Assembly (NCBI GenBank): GCA_037176705.1
Contig: CM073886.1
Location: forward strand, 127,564,001 to 127,628,000
DNA from: Molossus alvarezi
Lineage: Eukaryota > Chordata > Mammalia > Chiroptera > Molossidae
Reading direction: 5' to 3'
Length of the DNA: 64,000 bases
Both the position numbers and the translations under genes were made by a program. This document shows positions 24,014 to 35,640 of this stretch, piece after piece; positions within the stretch are counted from its first letter, which is position 1, and the number at the start of each line of letters is the position of its first letter. Under the pieces are notes generated by a model, which saw only the letters and a program-made list of their open reading frames with translations, had not been told where the DNA came from and searched no databases.

Positions 24014-26500
24014 CCTGTTTAAATAGTCTTTAGAAATATAATTCTTAATGGCTACATAATATTAGAATATGTGTTTATACTAGAATTTGTTCACACACTT
24101 CCCTACTAGAAAGAGTAGGCAGCTTTTAATATTTCTCTACTGTAAAGAACAGTAACATATAACCTTTATGATTTGGGTGCATATTAATTGATTTGTATAA
24201 ATCTTGAAGCTCTTGATAAAGATTTACAAAGTGCCCTCCAGAAACCTGAAGCAAGTGTATTTTCAACAGCACTGTCTGAGAATATCAAATTGACAACCAT
24301 GTCAAGAACCTAGGCGAGTATGTATTTTGGCAATATTTGTCAATTTAGTAGGTAAAAAGGTATATTTTGAAATTTATAATTTTTATTGTCTCAAACATTA
24401 AACACTTACAAAACATAAGGTAATATTTTTCTCCTGTAAGCCATTGGTTATTTCTAAGCATATTTTGTTGTTGTTTTTGAAATGAAAAAATAAATCTATA
24501 TATTCATAAAACATAAATTTGGGATGAAAAAGCTAGAGAAATGGGTTTTATTACCTAATAGGGAAAACTGCATAATTTTCCTCCAGTCTTTAAATCCTAT
24601 ATAGTAGGTAGAACTGTCAGAACGTTGGAAATGTCTTATGCTGCTTGAATAGGTCAAATGACATGCACTTGAGGAAAATAGAGACTGAAATGAAATGTTT
24701 AGACACTTCAGTAGCATAAAAATCCATCTTTGACTATTTTCTTTGAAGATCGGGATAGAGGATAAAAAGTCCTGTTACGTGTGGGACTCAAAATGCCCAA
24801 TTTTAACTAAGCAAATGCTTAAGAGCAACACCAGAGGGACCCTAAGAATAAATGTTTCGTTAGATTGTCTGTCTCGGAAAAAGGGGCTGTAAATGTAAGA
24901 TGAATTAATGCTGAGAATCCACCGAATTTTGTTTTTAATTTGAATGTCGAAGTGATCTAAAGACTAAATTTCAGCAGAAACATCAGCTGTCATCGCAGAA
25001 GCAACTTTGCTGCCCTGGCTTCATGTAACACTTTCGATCACGGGTCGTGGTGACACAAATTCAAGCTTCATCTGCACGATCTGTGCCTCGCATGGGAGTT
25101 AGGAGGATGCGGACCTTCGATTTTGTGCTTTCAGACCTGAAAAAGTAGCATGAAGTAGCCCTTCAAAATGTTTTGAAGTGGGGCGTGAGGAAGTGTCCTG
25201 AGGACTGGACATGCGACACAGGAGAGCGGTGAGCCCGCTGACCAGGGGCAGCACGCTCACAACCGCAGGTTCTCCTGGGTGGGGCCGGGGACCTGGGGAA
25301 CCTTCGAATCTCATCGCTCGGACCCATTTTTAGACCCGAAGAAGCTGGCAAGACACTTACCCCCCATTAGCAGCGGGCAATGTTATAACACATGACTTTA
25401 AACAGGCAGAGGAAGAAAGAAGCTGGGAAGATTTTGAGTTGCATGCGGGAGAGAAGGTAATTTCTTCAGGCTGTGGAAATGCACGATTGTGACTCTTGTG
25501 GTGAGAAAGAGGATGTACATTCTCGAAAAGAAACCACTTGTGAGAACTTAGCCAGGAAAAAAAAAAAAAAAAAAAACAATGGCAAAATACTCACCTCCTA
25601 CATCAAATCTTTCTATGGTCTTGAAAAGAAAAACTAAATGTACTTCAGCCTTAGGATACATATGGTTTTTACAGTGTAAATTATATTGTTTCATTCCTTG
25701 ATCTTTTACTTATTCAGAATTGTTTGCAAACATTTAATTCATGTGCTGCAATTCAAAACATATGTCACAGGAGATCACGTGCTTCCACCCCCCCACCCCC
25801 CCATAAGTGGTAAAGGTATTGGCAGTTTCTTGATATAATGCTGTCGTATTATTTCTGTTTGAGGGCCAAAGGCTGTTTGAGGAGTGAATCTCATATTTGG
25901 ACAATGAGGATCCAATTGGACTCTTTAGTCACAAAATATTGACTGAAACTGCAATCATCGTATTCTGGATGTGTTTTTGTAAGGAAAGTAATACAGTGCC
26001 TACTGGGTTACATTTTATTGAGTACAATCATTTTGTTAAATTTTAATTTTGTTATTTTTTGAGGTTGGTGGGTCAGATATTCCCCAAACAAAATACCAAC
26101 TAACCCTCTCCCACAACAATAACAAAACAAGAAAAATGAAATCATTTTTTCTCAATGCAAAAATATTTTTTCAACATTTCCCCCCCATTTTTATCTTTTA
26201 CTTGTGTGCTGAAAAGTACATCCAATAATAATCCCTCTGAAAAGTGAGAATTATCCTTCTTAAGAAGATACAATTAGTGCTTGAGTAACCTTGACAATAC
26301 AAGAAAATAAGGTCTAGGAAATATTATGTTATAATAATATAGGCTTTGTCAAACTCTTAAATCATTATCATTGGCATGGTGAAGTGTTTGTTAATATTAT
26401 TGCCCGCCCCACCCCCCAACTTCACACTCCAGGATCATTTAATCAAAAGAATTTAACTTTATTGTATCACTTAGGATTAAGTTCCAAAGCATTTAGAACA
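24014..26500. other. AT-rich unique sequence, no gene seen
   Basis: Contains a poly(A) run near 25557-25577 with no matching retrocopy that I can recognise, and C-rich runs near 25790 and 26405. 25080-25380 is more GC-rich, with short frames on the minus strand that look like chance. Confidence 0.45.
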
Positions 26501-26865
26501 ATGTCAAAGTGACTTGGAGATTAGTTCTCGCTCCAGGAAGGTCTGAGGAGTTTCATCAGGGTACAAGGTCTTCTCCTGTGTTTCCATTCCGCCTTCTTTA
26601 ATGTGTGGATTTCCTTCCCGAGGTTGCCCGGCCATTTAAGGCAGCTGTCAGAAGTCCGTCCATGCATCATCAGCCTCCCAGCCAGCAGGAAGAAGGAGAA
26701 CGGGGCAAAATTGGGCAAACACCAGTTGTCCATTGTCCTTTAAAGGAACTTCCCTGAGAGTAAGGTGAAACTTGACTTACATCACATTGGCCAGCCCTTA
26801 GTCACAAGCTATCCTTTATTGCAAGGGAGGGTAGGAATCTTACCTGCATAGACTTCCTTTCTATT
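26500..26865. repeat. Probable ancient retroelement remnant
   Basis: ACATCACATTGGCCAGCCCT, TAGTCACAAGC and TTGCAAGGGAGGGTAGGAAT match words of an old mammalian repeat I recognise but cannot name. Confidence 0.35.
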
Positions 26866-28368
26866 ACTAATGAAAAAGTAAAGGATATTGCATAGGTCAT
26901 TAGCCATCACTGTCTGATTTAACTTTTCTAAACTCTTGGAAGAGAAGAAAGTTTAAGTCCAAACACATGATAAATACTCTCAATGTTTGTTCCCCAACAG
27001 ATGGCAAGGACCATGCTAACCCTAGTTTGAATACCTTCTTATTTGTCTACCCCCTCATGACTTACCTCTTTGCAAACTCTTTCTCTTTCTGATTCCCACC
27101 CCTGGGTAGACAGTGCTTACTTGCTTTCATAGGAGGGAGACTATTCAGAAGCCCTTTGAAGTAGAGAAATGAAGGAGTTGGAGAATCTTTTCAATGTAAA
27201 ATGTCACTTAACTGGATAAGTAAGATGTGTATCAGGAAGGAAAACAACATGGGTAATGAGATATTTTAGAGATCTTTTAAGAGAATGGCAGAGTGGATAA
27301 TATGGACCATATAGGAAGGCAAGGAAGAACACCACTGAAGAAACTTGAAGATGAAAATGGAGAAGTCTAATGAAAAATTTGTTGATATGAAGATAGATGT
27401 GACTTTATTTACTTTATAGTTATAAATGATACCTTTATTTTTATTAAATCCATAACACATGGAAGCTACCCAAACCATCCACTTCAAGCTTTCGTCCAAA
27501 CCAACTGAGATTCTCTATTGCCTCTTGGCTCTCAAGTCTATACCTAATATTTAAGTTCTTTCACCAAGTATCTGCTCTCCATTTTAGCTATACCTTGATC
27601 ACTGCAGAGTATACTCCTGCTACAGTGAAGGTAGTGTTTTGGAGCGTATGTTACTTCCAGTGCGCGTGTTTTTGTTTCTGAAATTGCTAGGTTTCTAGGT
27701 GCTCTATAATGGTATGCCTGGCAGGGTATTTTTTGTTTTAGGAATAAAAGCACTAACGTGACTCTTAAATGTGCTCCCTCTAGAATCCCCTGCCATACGG
27801 CAATGATACTCTTGAACGTAATGCAAATGCATGCCCACTTTGACCTGCCCCAGTCAGAGGGAGTTCTGCAGGACTCGGGAAGGTCACCAGGTCACAGGCT
27901 TAGCGTAAACCCTTTTATCTACAATTCAAGTCTCTTGTTATCGATCACGTCCTTTGCCAGATGTTAAAGTCACTCTCAAAACCATCTCCAGAAGTTGCCC
28001 AAGCATGAGTTAACTAGACTTTGTGCTAATCCTCTTCTGATTACCGTTAATATACTGACATAAAAATGTTCTGAATATAATATTTGCACGAGAAATGGGG
28101 CAGTTTTTACCTTATTTTTATTGGCTAGATTCTCAACTGAGTTCTTGGTCATGACACTTATTTTGTAAATGAGTAGGTACCAGTCAGTCTCCTTGTTACC
28201 ATATCCCTTTTCCCATACTGTCTGGCTGAGCTCTGTGGGTTTCTGTGAATTCTTTGACTTAACAGTTTTCAAGTAGTGTGTTGCCAGAATTTTTAAACAT
28301 GAACTACCTGATTATTTAGTCAGGGGCCCTGAACTCTTTCCCCTTAGATAATAAACAATGACAGCAGC
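26866..28368. other. AT-rich unique sequence
   Basis: No recognisable gene, RNA or young repeat. Frames under 100 codons show no conserved motif. Confidence 0.45.
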
Positions 28369-28592
28369 CACCCTGGCCAGTGTGGCTCAGATGGTCAGGC
28401 ATCTTCCTGTGCACTGTAAAGTCGACAGTTTGATCCTGGTCAGGGCACATGTCTGGGTTGTGGATTCAATCACCAGTGAGGGGGCGTGCAGGAGGCAGCC
28501 AATTGATGTTTCTCTCTCATTGATGTCTCTGTCTCTCCCTTCCTCTCTCTCTAAAAAAAAAAAAAAAAAAAAAAATCAATAGAAACATATTT
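28369..28592 (+). mobile_element. VES-type SINE, plain A-tail subtype
   Basis: Head CCCTGGCCAGTGTGGCTCAG, then AGGGCACATGTCTGGGTTGT, the CAGGAGGCAGCCAATTGATG block, a CT-rich body, a long poly(A) and AATCAATAGAAACATATTT. There is no hairpin in the tail. It resembles the copies at 6490 and 14330. Confidence 0.92.
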
Positions 28593-28834
28593 GAAAGGAA
28601 AAAATTGCTAGCATCTGCCCTTTTCCCTTACTAATGGCTGGTGAGTGGAGACAAGTAGTCTTGCACTCAAAGTTGGAAGGTAGGCTTTGAGGATACAAGC
28701 CATCCTGCTAGCCCTGATCCGTACACCTCTGGATTACTATGAGATAAATCGATTTGACTATCTTCAAGCACTTGGTTTGTCTGGGGAGTGAGAGGGGGGA
28801 GAGGAGACTGGTCTCTTTGTCTTAGCAGCTCTGC

Positions 28835-28985
28835 CTTTTCTAATACACCGGTTTCAGTTCCGGTTCGATCTGGTTTATCATGGATAAGTTAATCTCTGAA
28901 TTTATTTAGCTATGAAATAAGAGTAACACCTATCTTTAAGAGTAGTTGTGAGAATCAAATGAAATGACCTGTATGAAGTTAAAGA
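28835..28985 (+). repeat. MIR SINE remnant
   Basis: AGTTAATCTCTGAATTTATT, TAGCTATGAAATAAGAGTAA and TTGTGAGAATCAAATGAAAT follow the MIR consensus. Confidence 0.75.
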
Positions 28986-29631
28986 GTTTTGGCAGAAAAT
29001 TCAAACTCATGGGATATATATAACATAAGCCGGATCTTCTTATTTCTACAGAACTGGATCTTTGAGTGACAAACCATGAATATTTCCATGTTTTCAGAAT
29101 GAATAGACTTGGAAGCATACAGAACTCACTATACAGTACCACATTAATACATTTTAAAAAAGCATGGTTAATATAAATTGCTTGTAAAAATATAATGGGA
29201 AACAATGTCTGAGTGTCTAAATGCCAGATGGAGAATCTCAAACCTGTCTTTGCATTTTAGAGACTTAATTCTGTATTTGATTAAGGGATGAATTCACTTT
29301 TTATTGTCTTGCTGCTTTCTTCTCTAAATTGGGAAATCTCACAAGATTTCTGGCCCAATAAATAACAACTGATGATTATGAGGAGTTTTAACTACACAAA
29401 GTCATTATCTATATATAATAACTCCAATGAGAACATATGTAAACTATAGTAGACTATTTTCTGCTTTTAAGATATTCATATTCTAACCCCATTGTATAAG
29501 GAAAGTTTATAGAACTAATTATCACTTTTTAAAATTAGTTCAAAGACCTACCACCACCTCATTGAATTGGGAAAGCCACATTTTCATTTCATGACATTTT
29601 TTTACTTGTGTGGTCTCTTTTCTCGAATGTT
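28986..29631. other. AT-rich unique sequence
   Basis: Nothing recognisable. Confidence 0.45.
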
Positions 29632-29650
29632 CTTCATTCCCCTGTATTTT

Positions 29651-29852
29651 GTTCAGATAGAGTGGGAGGGAGAGAGAGAGAGAGAGAGAGAAACATCGAC
29701 ATGAAAGGGACACATCGAGTGGTTGCCACCTGCACGACCCAACCAGGGCCGGGGACAAACTGCAACCGAGGTACGTGCCCTTAGTGGAACCAAACCCTGG
29801 TCTCTCTGGACCACAGGCCAATGCTCTAACTGCTGAGCCAAACTGGCCAGGG
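29651..29852 (-). mobile_element. VES-type SINE lacking its 3' tail
   Basis: The head GCCCTGGCCAGTTTGGCTCA and body are complete on the minus strand. The 3' end stops in the CTATCTGAAC region, without the hairpin or A-rich tail found in sister copies. Yet CTTCATTCCCCTGTATTTT (19 bp) is repeated perfectly at 29632-29650 and 29853-29871, so this is an original insertion boundary, not later decay. Confidence 0.95.
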
Positions 29853-29871
29853 CTTCATTCCCCTGTATTTT

Positions 29872-30246
29872 ATTAATACTAGCAAGCAGGGAAGATTTTT
29901 TTTTTCTACTTGAGTTTGTACAACTATTTTCATTATGCCAAAACTCTGCTCATGAAATAAAACTAATTTCTATTTTGCTAACATATAAAATATAAATTAT
30001 TATTATTGTTTTGTATTCAGTACTTTTTTTTTCTGCCTTCACCCTAACTATGCAATCTTAGTTCTCTATAGTTCCTAGTAAAAATCTCTTAGTGAGATAA
30101 TTTTAAAAATGTGTTTTTGGAAACCTAGTGTTATTAAGAAGCATCAAGTGTTACCAAGAGAAAATATTTGCGTTAATTACTAATACACAAACACACACAT
30201 ACACACCATGCAGTGCAATTATGGAACACTATACATTCGTATATCA
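29872..30246. other. AT-rich unique sequence
   Basis: Contains a short imperfect CA-rich run near 30187-30205. No gene seen. Confidence 0.45.
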
Positions 30247-30264
30247 AATCATCTACAAAATTTT

Positions 30265-30510
30265 TTTTAAATCCTTACCTGAGGATATTTTTCCATTTTT
30301 TGTTCAGATAGAATGGGAAGGAGAGAGAGGAAGAGAGAGAGAGAGAAACACTGACGTGAAAGGGACACATTGAGTGGTTGCCACCCACATGACCCAACCA
30401 GGACTGGGACAAACTACGAACGAGGTACGTGCCCTTATCGGGAACCAAACCCAGGTCTCTCTGGACCGCAGACCGATGCTCTAACCTCTGAGCCAAACCA
30501 GCCAGGGCCG
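30265..30510 (-). mobile_element. VES-type SINE, hairpin-tailed
   Basis: Complete minus-strand copy flanked by a perfect 18-bp duplication, AATCATCTACAAAATTTT, at 30247-30264 and 30511-30528. On the minus strand the site reads TT/AAAATTTTG, the classic L1 endonuclease target. The tail stem has one mismatch (ATCCTC-AGGT-AAGGAT). Confidence 0.97.
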
Positions 30511-30683
30511 AATCATCTACAAAATTTTAACATGTTGGTGAATATTATTCATATATCATGCTATGTCCTGCAGACCTCGGAATAAAATTTATATTGTCAT
30601 CTTTGTACATCTGTTTGATCTTGTAAATGAGTGCCATTAATTAGAAAAGTTTTAGAGTCTTCCTTTCTTTCATACTTTTCTAT

Positions 30684-31076
30684 TGTTTTGGGTTGAATTG
30701 TGCCCCCTCCCAAATTCATGTGCCGAAGTCCTAACCTCCATACCTGAGAATGTGACCTTATTCTGAGATGGGCCTGATAGTCAGATTCAGGTTAAAATGA
30801 GGTCTTTAGGATGGGCTCTTATCCAATGTGGCTGATGTCCGTATAGAAAGGGGAAATTTGGACACACAGACATGCACAGTGTGAAGAGCAAGACGACCAC
30901 TTTCAGCCAGGAGGCAAGCCTGGAGTGAATCCTTTCTTCACCCCCAAGAAGGAACCCACCCTGCCGACACCTTGGTTGTGCACTTCTTGCTTCAGGACTG
31001 TGAGACAATGATTTTCTGATGCTTAAGCCACTCTGTCTGTGGAACTTTGTTGTTATAGCACTAGCCAACTAGTAGA
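30684..31076 (+). mobile_element. MLT1-like LTR (ERVL-MaLR), solo
   Basis: GGGTTGAATTGTGCCCCCTC, AATTCATGTGCCGAAGTCCT, GGGGAAATTTGGACACA and CTGTGAGACAATGATTTTCT lie in the order of an MLT1-type long terminal repeat, which begins TGTT and ends in ACTAGTAGA. No internal viral sequence adjoins it, so it is a solitary LTR. Its divergence fits an insertion from before the mammalian orders split. Confidence 0.8.
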
Positions 31077-31149
31077 GGAATGTTCACCAAGCATTGTGCT
31101 TATTGTATAAATATATATCATCATCATAAGTGTTTCAGTCGATGGCACC

Positions 31150-31520
31150 ACCTTCTGTGTATTTGGCCCACACGAACTTGGGAGACGTTCTTGATTCCCC
31201 CGTCCGCTCTCTCCTTTCATTCAAACATCATCGATCGCACTTCTCTTCGTGGACACTGATCTTAGGAAGTCCGAGCCACCACGTTATTTCTTCTGGGTAT
31301 GGGAAGGACGTTCTAACTGATCCATACGCTCCGTGATTTTAGGTACAACCCACCTTTTATAAAGGTATGTGTAGAAAACGGAGATCATCTCCTTTCTCTT
31401 CCTTCCTGGAACCGTCTGTGAAATGCAGACGACTTATTGGTTTCCCGGGTCTGCTTGGTCTATGCCCTGCATCCCTCTAAGAAACAATTCGAGGGACTTC
31501 TGCTCCAGGCCTAAGGGCGT
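31150..31520 (+). repeat. Possible L2 LINE fragment
   Basis: AACTTGGGAGACGTTCTTGA and TTCCCCCGTCCGCTCTCTCC resemble the end of L2 ORF2. The rest is too diverged to be sure. Confidence 0.4.
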
Positions 31521-31950
31521 AACGAGTGCCCAACAATGTCCTTGACGTAAATTACTAGAAAAATAGGCCAAATATATGCCTATGTTTTAAGATTCTGGGC
31601 AGTAGGCAGTGTCCTGTTTAGAACACGGGTGCCATTGAGCAGTGTGCCATTTCTGCTGCCCCCAGCTCCAGAGTTTTGGCTGAGATATTTTTGTGCGGGG
31701 GAGAGGTAAGCCATAAAACAAAGAGCCCCTGATTTGTTCCCAAAGGAATTGACTATTTGCAACAGAGTGTGGAAAAGTTCAAACATGAGGGCACCCTCAA
31801 ATATAGTGGAGGTTGTGGAAAAAGCATTTAAGAGGAGACTATTAGCTTCATTAGAGATGTAAGCTAAACCACGCACCATAGAGTTTACCAGAGGAAACCA
31901 GGAAATAGGTAGGTAGGAAGAGTGCTCTTTGGATCAGAACAAATCTCAAA
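31521..31950. other. Unique sequence, no gene seen
   Basis: A 99-codon minus frame at 31580-31879 has no recognisable domain. Confidence 0.4.
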
Positions 31951-32153
31951 TACTGAACCAAAAAACCATTCTTGTAAATGAAGACAAAATTAATTGGATA
32001 GATATCCAATATGCTACCTACAGGAGACACACTTTAGATTCAAAGATACAAACAGATTGAAAGTATAAGGATGGAAAAAGATTTATCATGCAAACTGCAA
32101 TCATAAGAAAGTTGGAGTAGCTACACTAACATCTGATAAAAAGGTTCTAAAAT
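31951..32153 (+). pseudogene. Old L1 ORF2 endonuclease fragment
   Basis: Reading through stops, the translation resembles the early part of the L1 endonuclease domain: the YLQETH-like region, then the [17 protein letters not shown] stretch, and finally LISDK at the point where a SINE has inserted. The flanking sequence beyond the SINE (32377-32530) looks like L1 3'UTR, so the element was already rearranged. Nothing is intact. Confidence 0.6.
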
Positions 32154-32154
32154 T

Positions 32155-32360
32155 GCCCTGGCTGGCCATGGCCAGTTTGGCTCAGTGATTAGAACGTTGA
32201 CCCCCAGACTGAAGGGTCGCAGGTTTGATCCTGTCCCTGCTGGGGTCGTGTAGGAGGCAACCAATTGATGTGTCTCACTCACATCAATATTTCTCCTCTC
32301 TCTCCCTCCCTCCCACTATAAAAAAAAATAGAAAAATATCCTCGGGTGAGGATTAACAAC
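32155..32360 (+). mobile_element. VES-type SINE, hairpin-tailed
   Basis: The complete copy has tail ATCCTC-GGGT-GAGGAT, a perfect 6-bp stem. AAAAAGGTTCTAAAAT (32138-32153) and AAAAAAGTTCTAAAAT (32361-32376) form a 16-bp duplication with one mismatch. The head contains an extra duplicated CTGGCCATGGCCAG segment. Confidence 0.95.
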
Positions 32361-32376
32361 AAAAAAGTTCTAAAAT

Positions 32377-32530
32377 CATGGCGATTGTTGTACAACTGCA
32401 AATATACTAAAAACCATCTAATCGTACACTGTATAAATAGGTGGATTGTAGTTTTACTAGTTGCAAATGATCCCTCTAAAAATATTAGAATTATATTAAA
32501 AATATTAAACCAGAATAAAATAAGAGTTTA
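32377..32530 (+). repeat. Ancient L1 3'UTR-like fragment
   Basis: TTGTTGTACAACTGCAAATA, then CTAATCGTACACTGTATAAA, resembles the old L1 3' region. Low sequence identity limits confidence. Confidence 0.45.
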
Positions 32531-32724
32531 AATATCAGTTTGAGGATAAAAGATGATAATTGTCCTCTACAATCCTTAAAGTTTTTCTGTTCATCAAAAT
32601 GGCCTTATTGTTTTACTCTTCATTTTGTTCAGAGTCAGAAACTGAGGTCAGTGGATAGGAGGAGACTTAGAACGAGCATCTCAGATTTTGAACCCTGCTT
32701 ACTCAGATACTTAACAAGTTTGAG

Positions 32725-33060
32725 TTGAGTGCTTACCTTATGGAAAGAACATTACACTCAGATAGGAGAGGTCAGTGGAAAATAAAAACAGAAATGGATC
32801 CTGTGTTCTTGGGGTTACAGTGTAGTGGGAATATAAACATTATTTTAGGAACCACGGCTGTGGCAAGTGCTATAAAAAATGGACAGGCAGCGCTCTGTGG
32901 AAGGAACTGGTAGGGAAGGGGAGTCGGAGAAGGTTTCCTGGGACCATGGCAAGCGGCTGAGATCTGAAGGAAGATAAGGTGCAGGTTGGAAGGAGTAGGA
33001 AGGGCATTTCATTGAGAAGCAGGCCAGCAGCTCTGTGGCTGGAGCGAGGGAGCACAATAC
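32725..33060. repeat. Ancient L2-like repeat
   Basis: Same family as at 14046: TTGGGGTTACAGTGTAGTGG, GAAGGTTTCCTGGGACCATG and TCTGTGGCTGGAGCGAGGGA follow its order. Confidence 0.5.
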
Positions 33061-34049
33061 TCTTGAACAATAAAAACTAGACCTACTTGGCTGGCCTATT
33101 CAGCCACACAGCAGTTTAGATCACGAGAGTTTTTTTTTAAAAACCAAACCTTTGATTTTCCTGGATATGAATTGTCTGGCTAAGACAGCATTTATTTTAC
33201 ATTCTATATGTCGCGTGTCTTTCCACGTATTTGTTATTGCTTTGAAAGCATCGCTTTTCAGTTCAAAGCTTTTGAAGTGAAATAGATAATAGAGAATGAT
33301 ATCATATCTTCCTTTTGAATCCTGTGGATTAAAGTCTGGAATGGTTTGTATAAAATTCTTAGATGATATTTCCATTTCGTCACGGGAGAGTACTATGTTC
33401 TTTAAAAAGCCTCAATAAAAAATAGGATATCTGAATTATGAAAAAATTCTAGAGTTAGGCCCTTTTGTATTGCAAAGTGGAGCAGCTCAATTTTTTCTTT
33501 GGTCTTTGATATTCTCACCAGCATCTTATTTTAATATGTCTTTTCTTTATTGTCAGCCACTAGAGACAGAGAGGCTGCGATACAATGTTAGGGACTCAGT
33601 GATGCGCATCTGACCGAACACCCAGTAACAGAACACAGGGCTTCATTCTCCCTGAACCTCAGGCTCGTTTCTGCCAATGCAGATCCAGTTCACAGAGGAG
33701 AAACCTAGGTCTGATTCTGAGAATTGTGTTGTTTAATTACTTCCCCCTAAATGTCTCTATTGTCTTACATGTTCCTGTCAGGTTCTCTTCCAAAAGTCTG
33801 GGTGAGTCTTAAGAACAAACTGTGAAGTCACCCACTCAGGTGTTCTAGAAACTGATCTGATCTGAGATGAGGGACCATCCAGAGAGCTTGTAAACATTAC
33901 CTCATGTAGTCTACACGCAGAAGAAACTAGACGTCTACCCTTTGGCTTCTAATATGTAGACTAATGTAGCAATATTCATGACAGTGCTGATCCATAGAGA
34001 TATTTTGTTGAGCCAATACCTTTGACCCAGCTTCTTTTTACAATAATAT

Positions 34050-34050
<1 letters not shown>
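33061..34050. other. Unique sequence, no gene seen
   Basis: No exon or recognisable repeat. An 84-codon minus frame at 33121-33375 is AT-rich and featureless. Confidence 0.45.

Positions 34051-34052
<2 letters not shown>

Positions 34053-34091
<39 letters not shown>
34053..34091 (+). repeat. (AC)n microsatellite
   Basis: About 19 uninterrupted AC units just upstream of a SINE. Confidence 0.98.
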
Positions 34092-34125
34092 GTAAGACTC
34101 TTACCAAAGATAAGAAATTAAACTT

Positions 34126-34381
34126 GAGCCCTGGCAGATTTTGCTCAGTGGTTAGAGCATTGGCCTACAGACTGAAGAGTCTCAGGTTTGATTCCCAGTC
34201 AAGGGCACATGCCTCAGTTGCAGAATTGATCCCTAGCCCATCTGGGTCGGCAGGAGGCAACCAATCGATGTCTCTTTCTCATCGATGTTTCTCTCTCTCT
34301 CTCTCTCTCTCTTCCTTCATCCCTCCCACTCTATCTAAAAAGCAATGAAAAATATCCTCAGGTGAGGATTAAAAAAGAAGA
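34126..34381 (+). mobile_element. VES-type SINE, hairpin-tailed
   Basis: The full-length copy has tail ATCCTC-AGGT-GAGGAT. AAGAAATTAAACTT (34112-34125) and AAGACATTAAACTT (34382-34395) are the duplication, with one mismatch. An expanded CT run lies in the body. Confidence 0.95.
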
Positions 34382-34439
34382 AAGACATTAAACTTACTAT
34401 AATACTATTAACTACAGAATTTATTCAGATTTTACCAGT

Positions 34440-35640
34440 TTTTCATTAATTTCTGTTTTTCTGGTCCGGGATCCAATCCAGCACCTCTCATTATGTTTAG
34501 TGGTCTTATTTCCTTAGTCATCTCTAATCTACAACAGATTCTCAGTCTCTCTATTCCAAGGCCTTGACACTTTTGAAGGAAATTGGTCACCTATATAGAA
34601 TATCTCTTAAGTTGGGTTTGTCTGATGTTGTGTCAGTCGGGTTAAGGTTATTCCTGACTGGGAATGATATCATAGAGGTTGTGGACTCTCTCTCACTGGT
34701 GCATCACATCAGGGCACACATGATGTCAATGTGTATTGCTGGCGATGTTAACCTGGACCACTTGGCTAAGGTGGTGACTGCCAGGAGTTTTTACTGTAAA
34801 GGCACTTTTTTTTCTTAATTAAAAAATTTTTTCCATTTATCATTAGATAGAGTGGGAGGGAGAGAGAGACAGAGAGAACCATCGATGTGAGAGAGACACA
34901 TCGACTGGTTGCCTCCTGCATGACCCAACCCAGGCTGGGGACAAACTGCAAGCGAGGTACCTGCCTTTGACTGGAATCAAACCTGCAACTCTTTGGCCCG
35001 TGGGCTGACCCTGTAACTGCTGAGCCAAACTGGCCAGGGCCTATTTTTTGTTTTCTTTATAATTACTAAATATTTTGGGGGAGGTACTTTGAGATTTTGC
35101 AAACCCCCCCCTTTCTGCTTCGAGTCCTGCTTATTGATTTAAGCGTCTGTCAGTGGACCACGCCTGCAGCAATGACTATTGCCGTGTTCTATGGCTGATG
35201 TTCTACTTCCCTTAGCCTCCTGCATTTAGTAATCAGAATTCTTCTGCAAAGACTAGTCCTTCCTCTCCACTTAGTTCTATATTCCCTTATTTATTTGTAT
35301 CACTATGATCTCGTGCATATTTATTTTTAGGGGGGTTGTAATCCAGGACTATTGTTCTTTATTTTGTTCTTGTTCCACCTTGGCTTCGGTGCCCTTTCTG
35401 TCTTGTCCTTCCTTTTTGGAGCACTTTCCTTTGGTGCGAGGGGTGCTCCAGACTCAGGTCTCCCCGGCAGGGAACTAGCAGAGCCCACGACTGTCTCCCT
35501 GTTGTCGCGAGGGTTTGCTTGTGAAAACAGTTCTCAGGAGAGGAGACAGCGATGCTTCTGCGCTCCCACCGCTTGTTCTGGTCCATGGACTGGGACCTGG
35601 ACACTCTTCTTTTTGACACAAATCCCTCCTCCCTCCCCAC
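34440..35640. repeat. Ancient L1M-like repeat, split by a SINE
   Basis: TTCTGGTCCGGGATCCAATC, TTGGGTTTGTCTGATGTTGT, CACATGATGTCAATGTGT, GATGTTAACCTGGACCACTT and, after the SINE, GGGGGAGGTACTTTGAGATT occur in the order of an old mammalian repeat, which I believe is an L1 3' region. The SINE at 34812-35040 interrupts it. Confidence 0.55.
34812..35040 (-). mobile_element. VES-type SINE, minus strand
   Basis: Head GCCCTGGCCAGTTTGGCTCA at 35040, body on the minus strand, and an A/T-rich tail at 34812-34830 in which the hairpin is no longer clear. I find no convincing flanking duplication because both flanks are T-rich. Confidence 0.9.

Noticed and set aside
25557..25577. Poly(A) run as the end of a processed pseudogene
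   Set aside because: No recognisable coding sequence or duplication upstream; could be a simple run.
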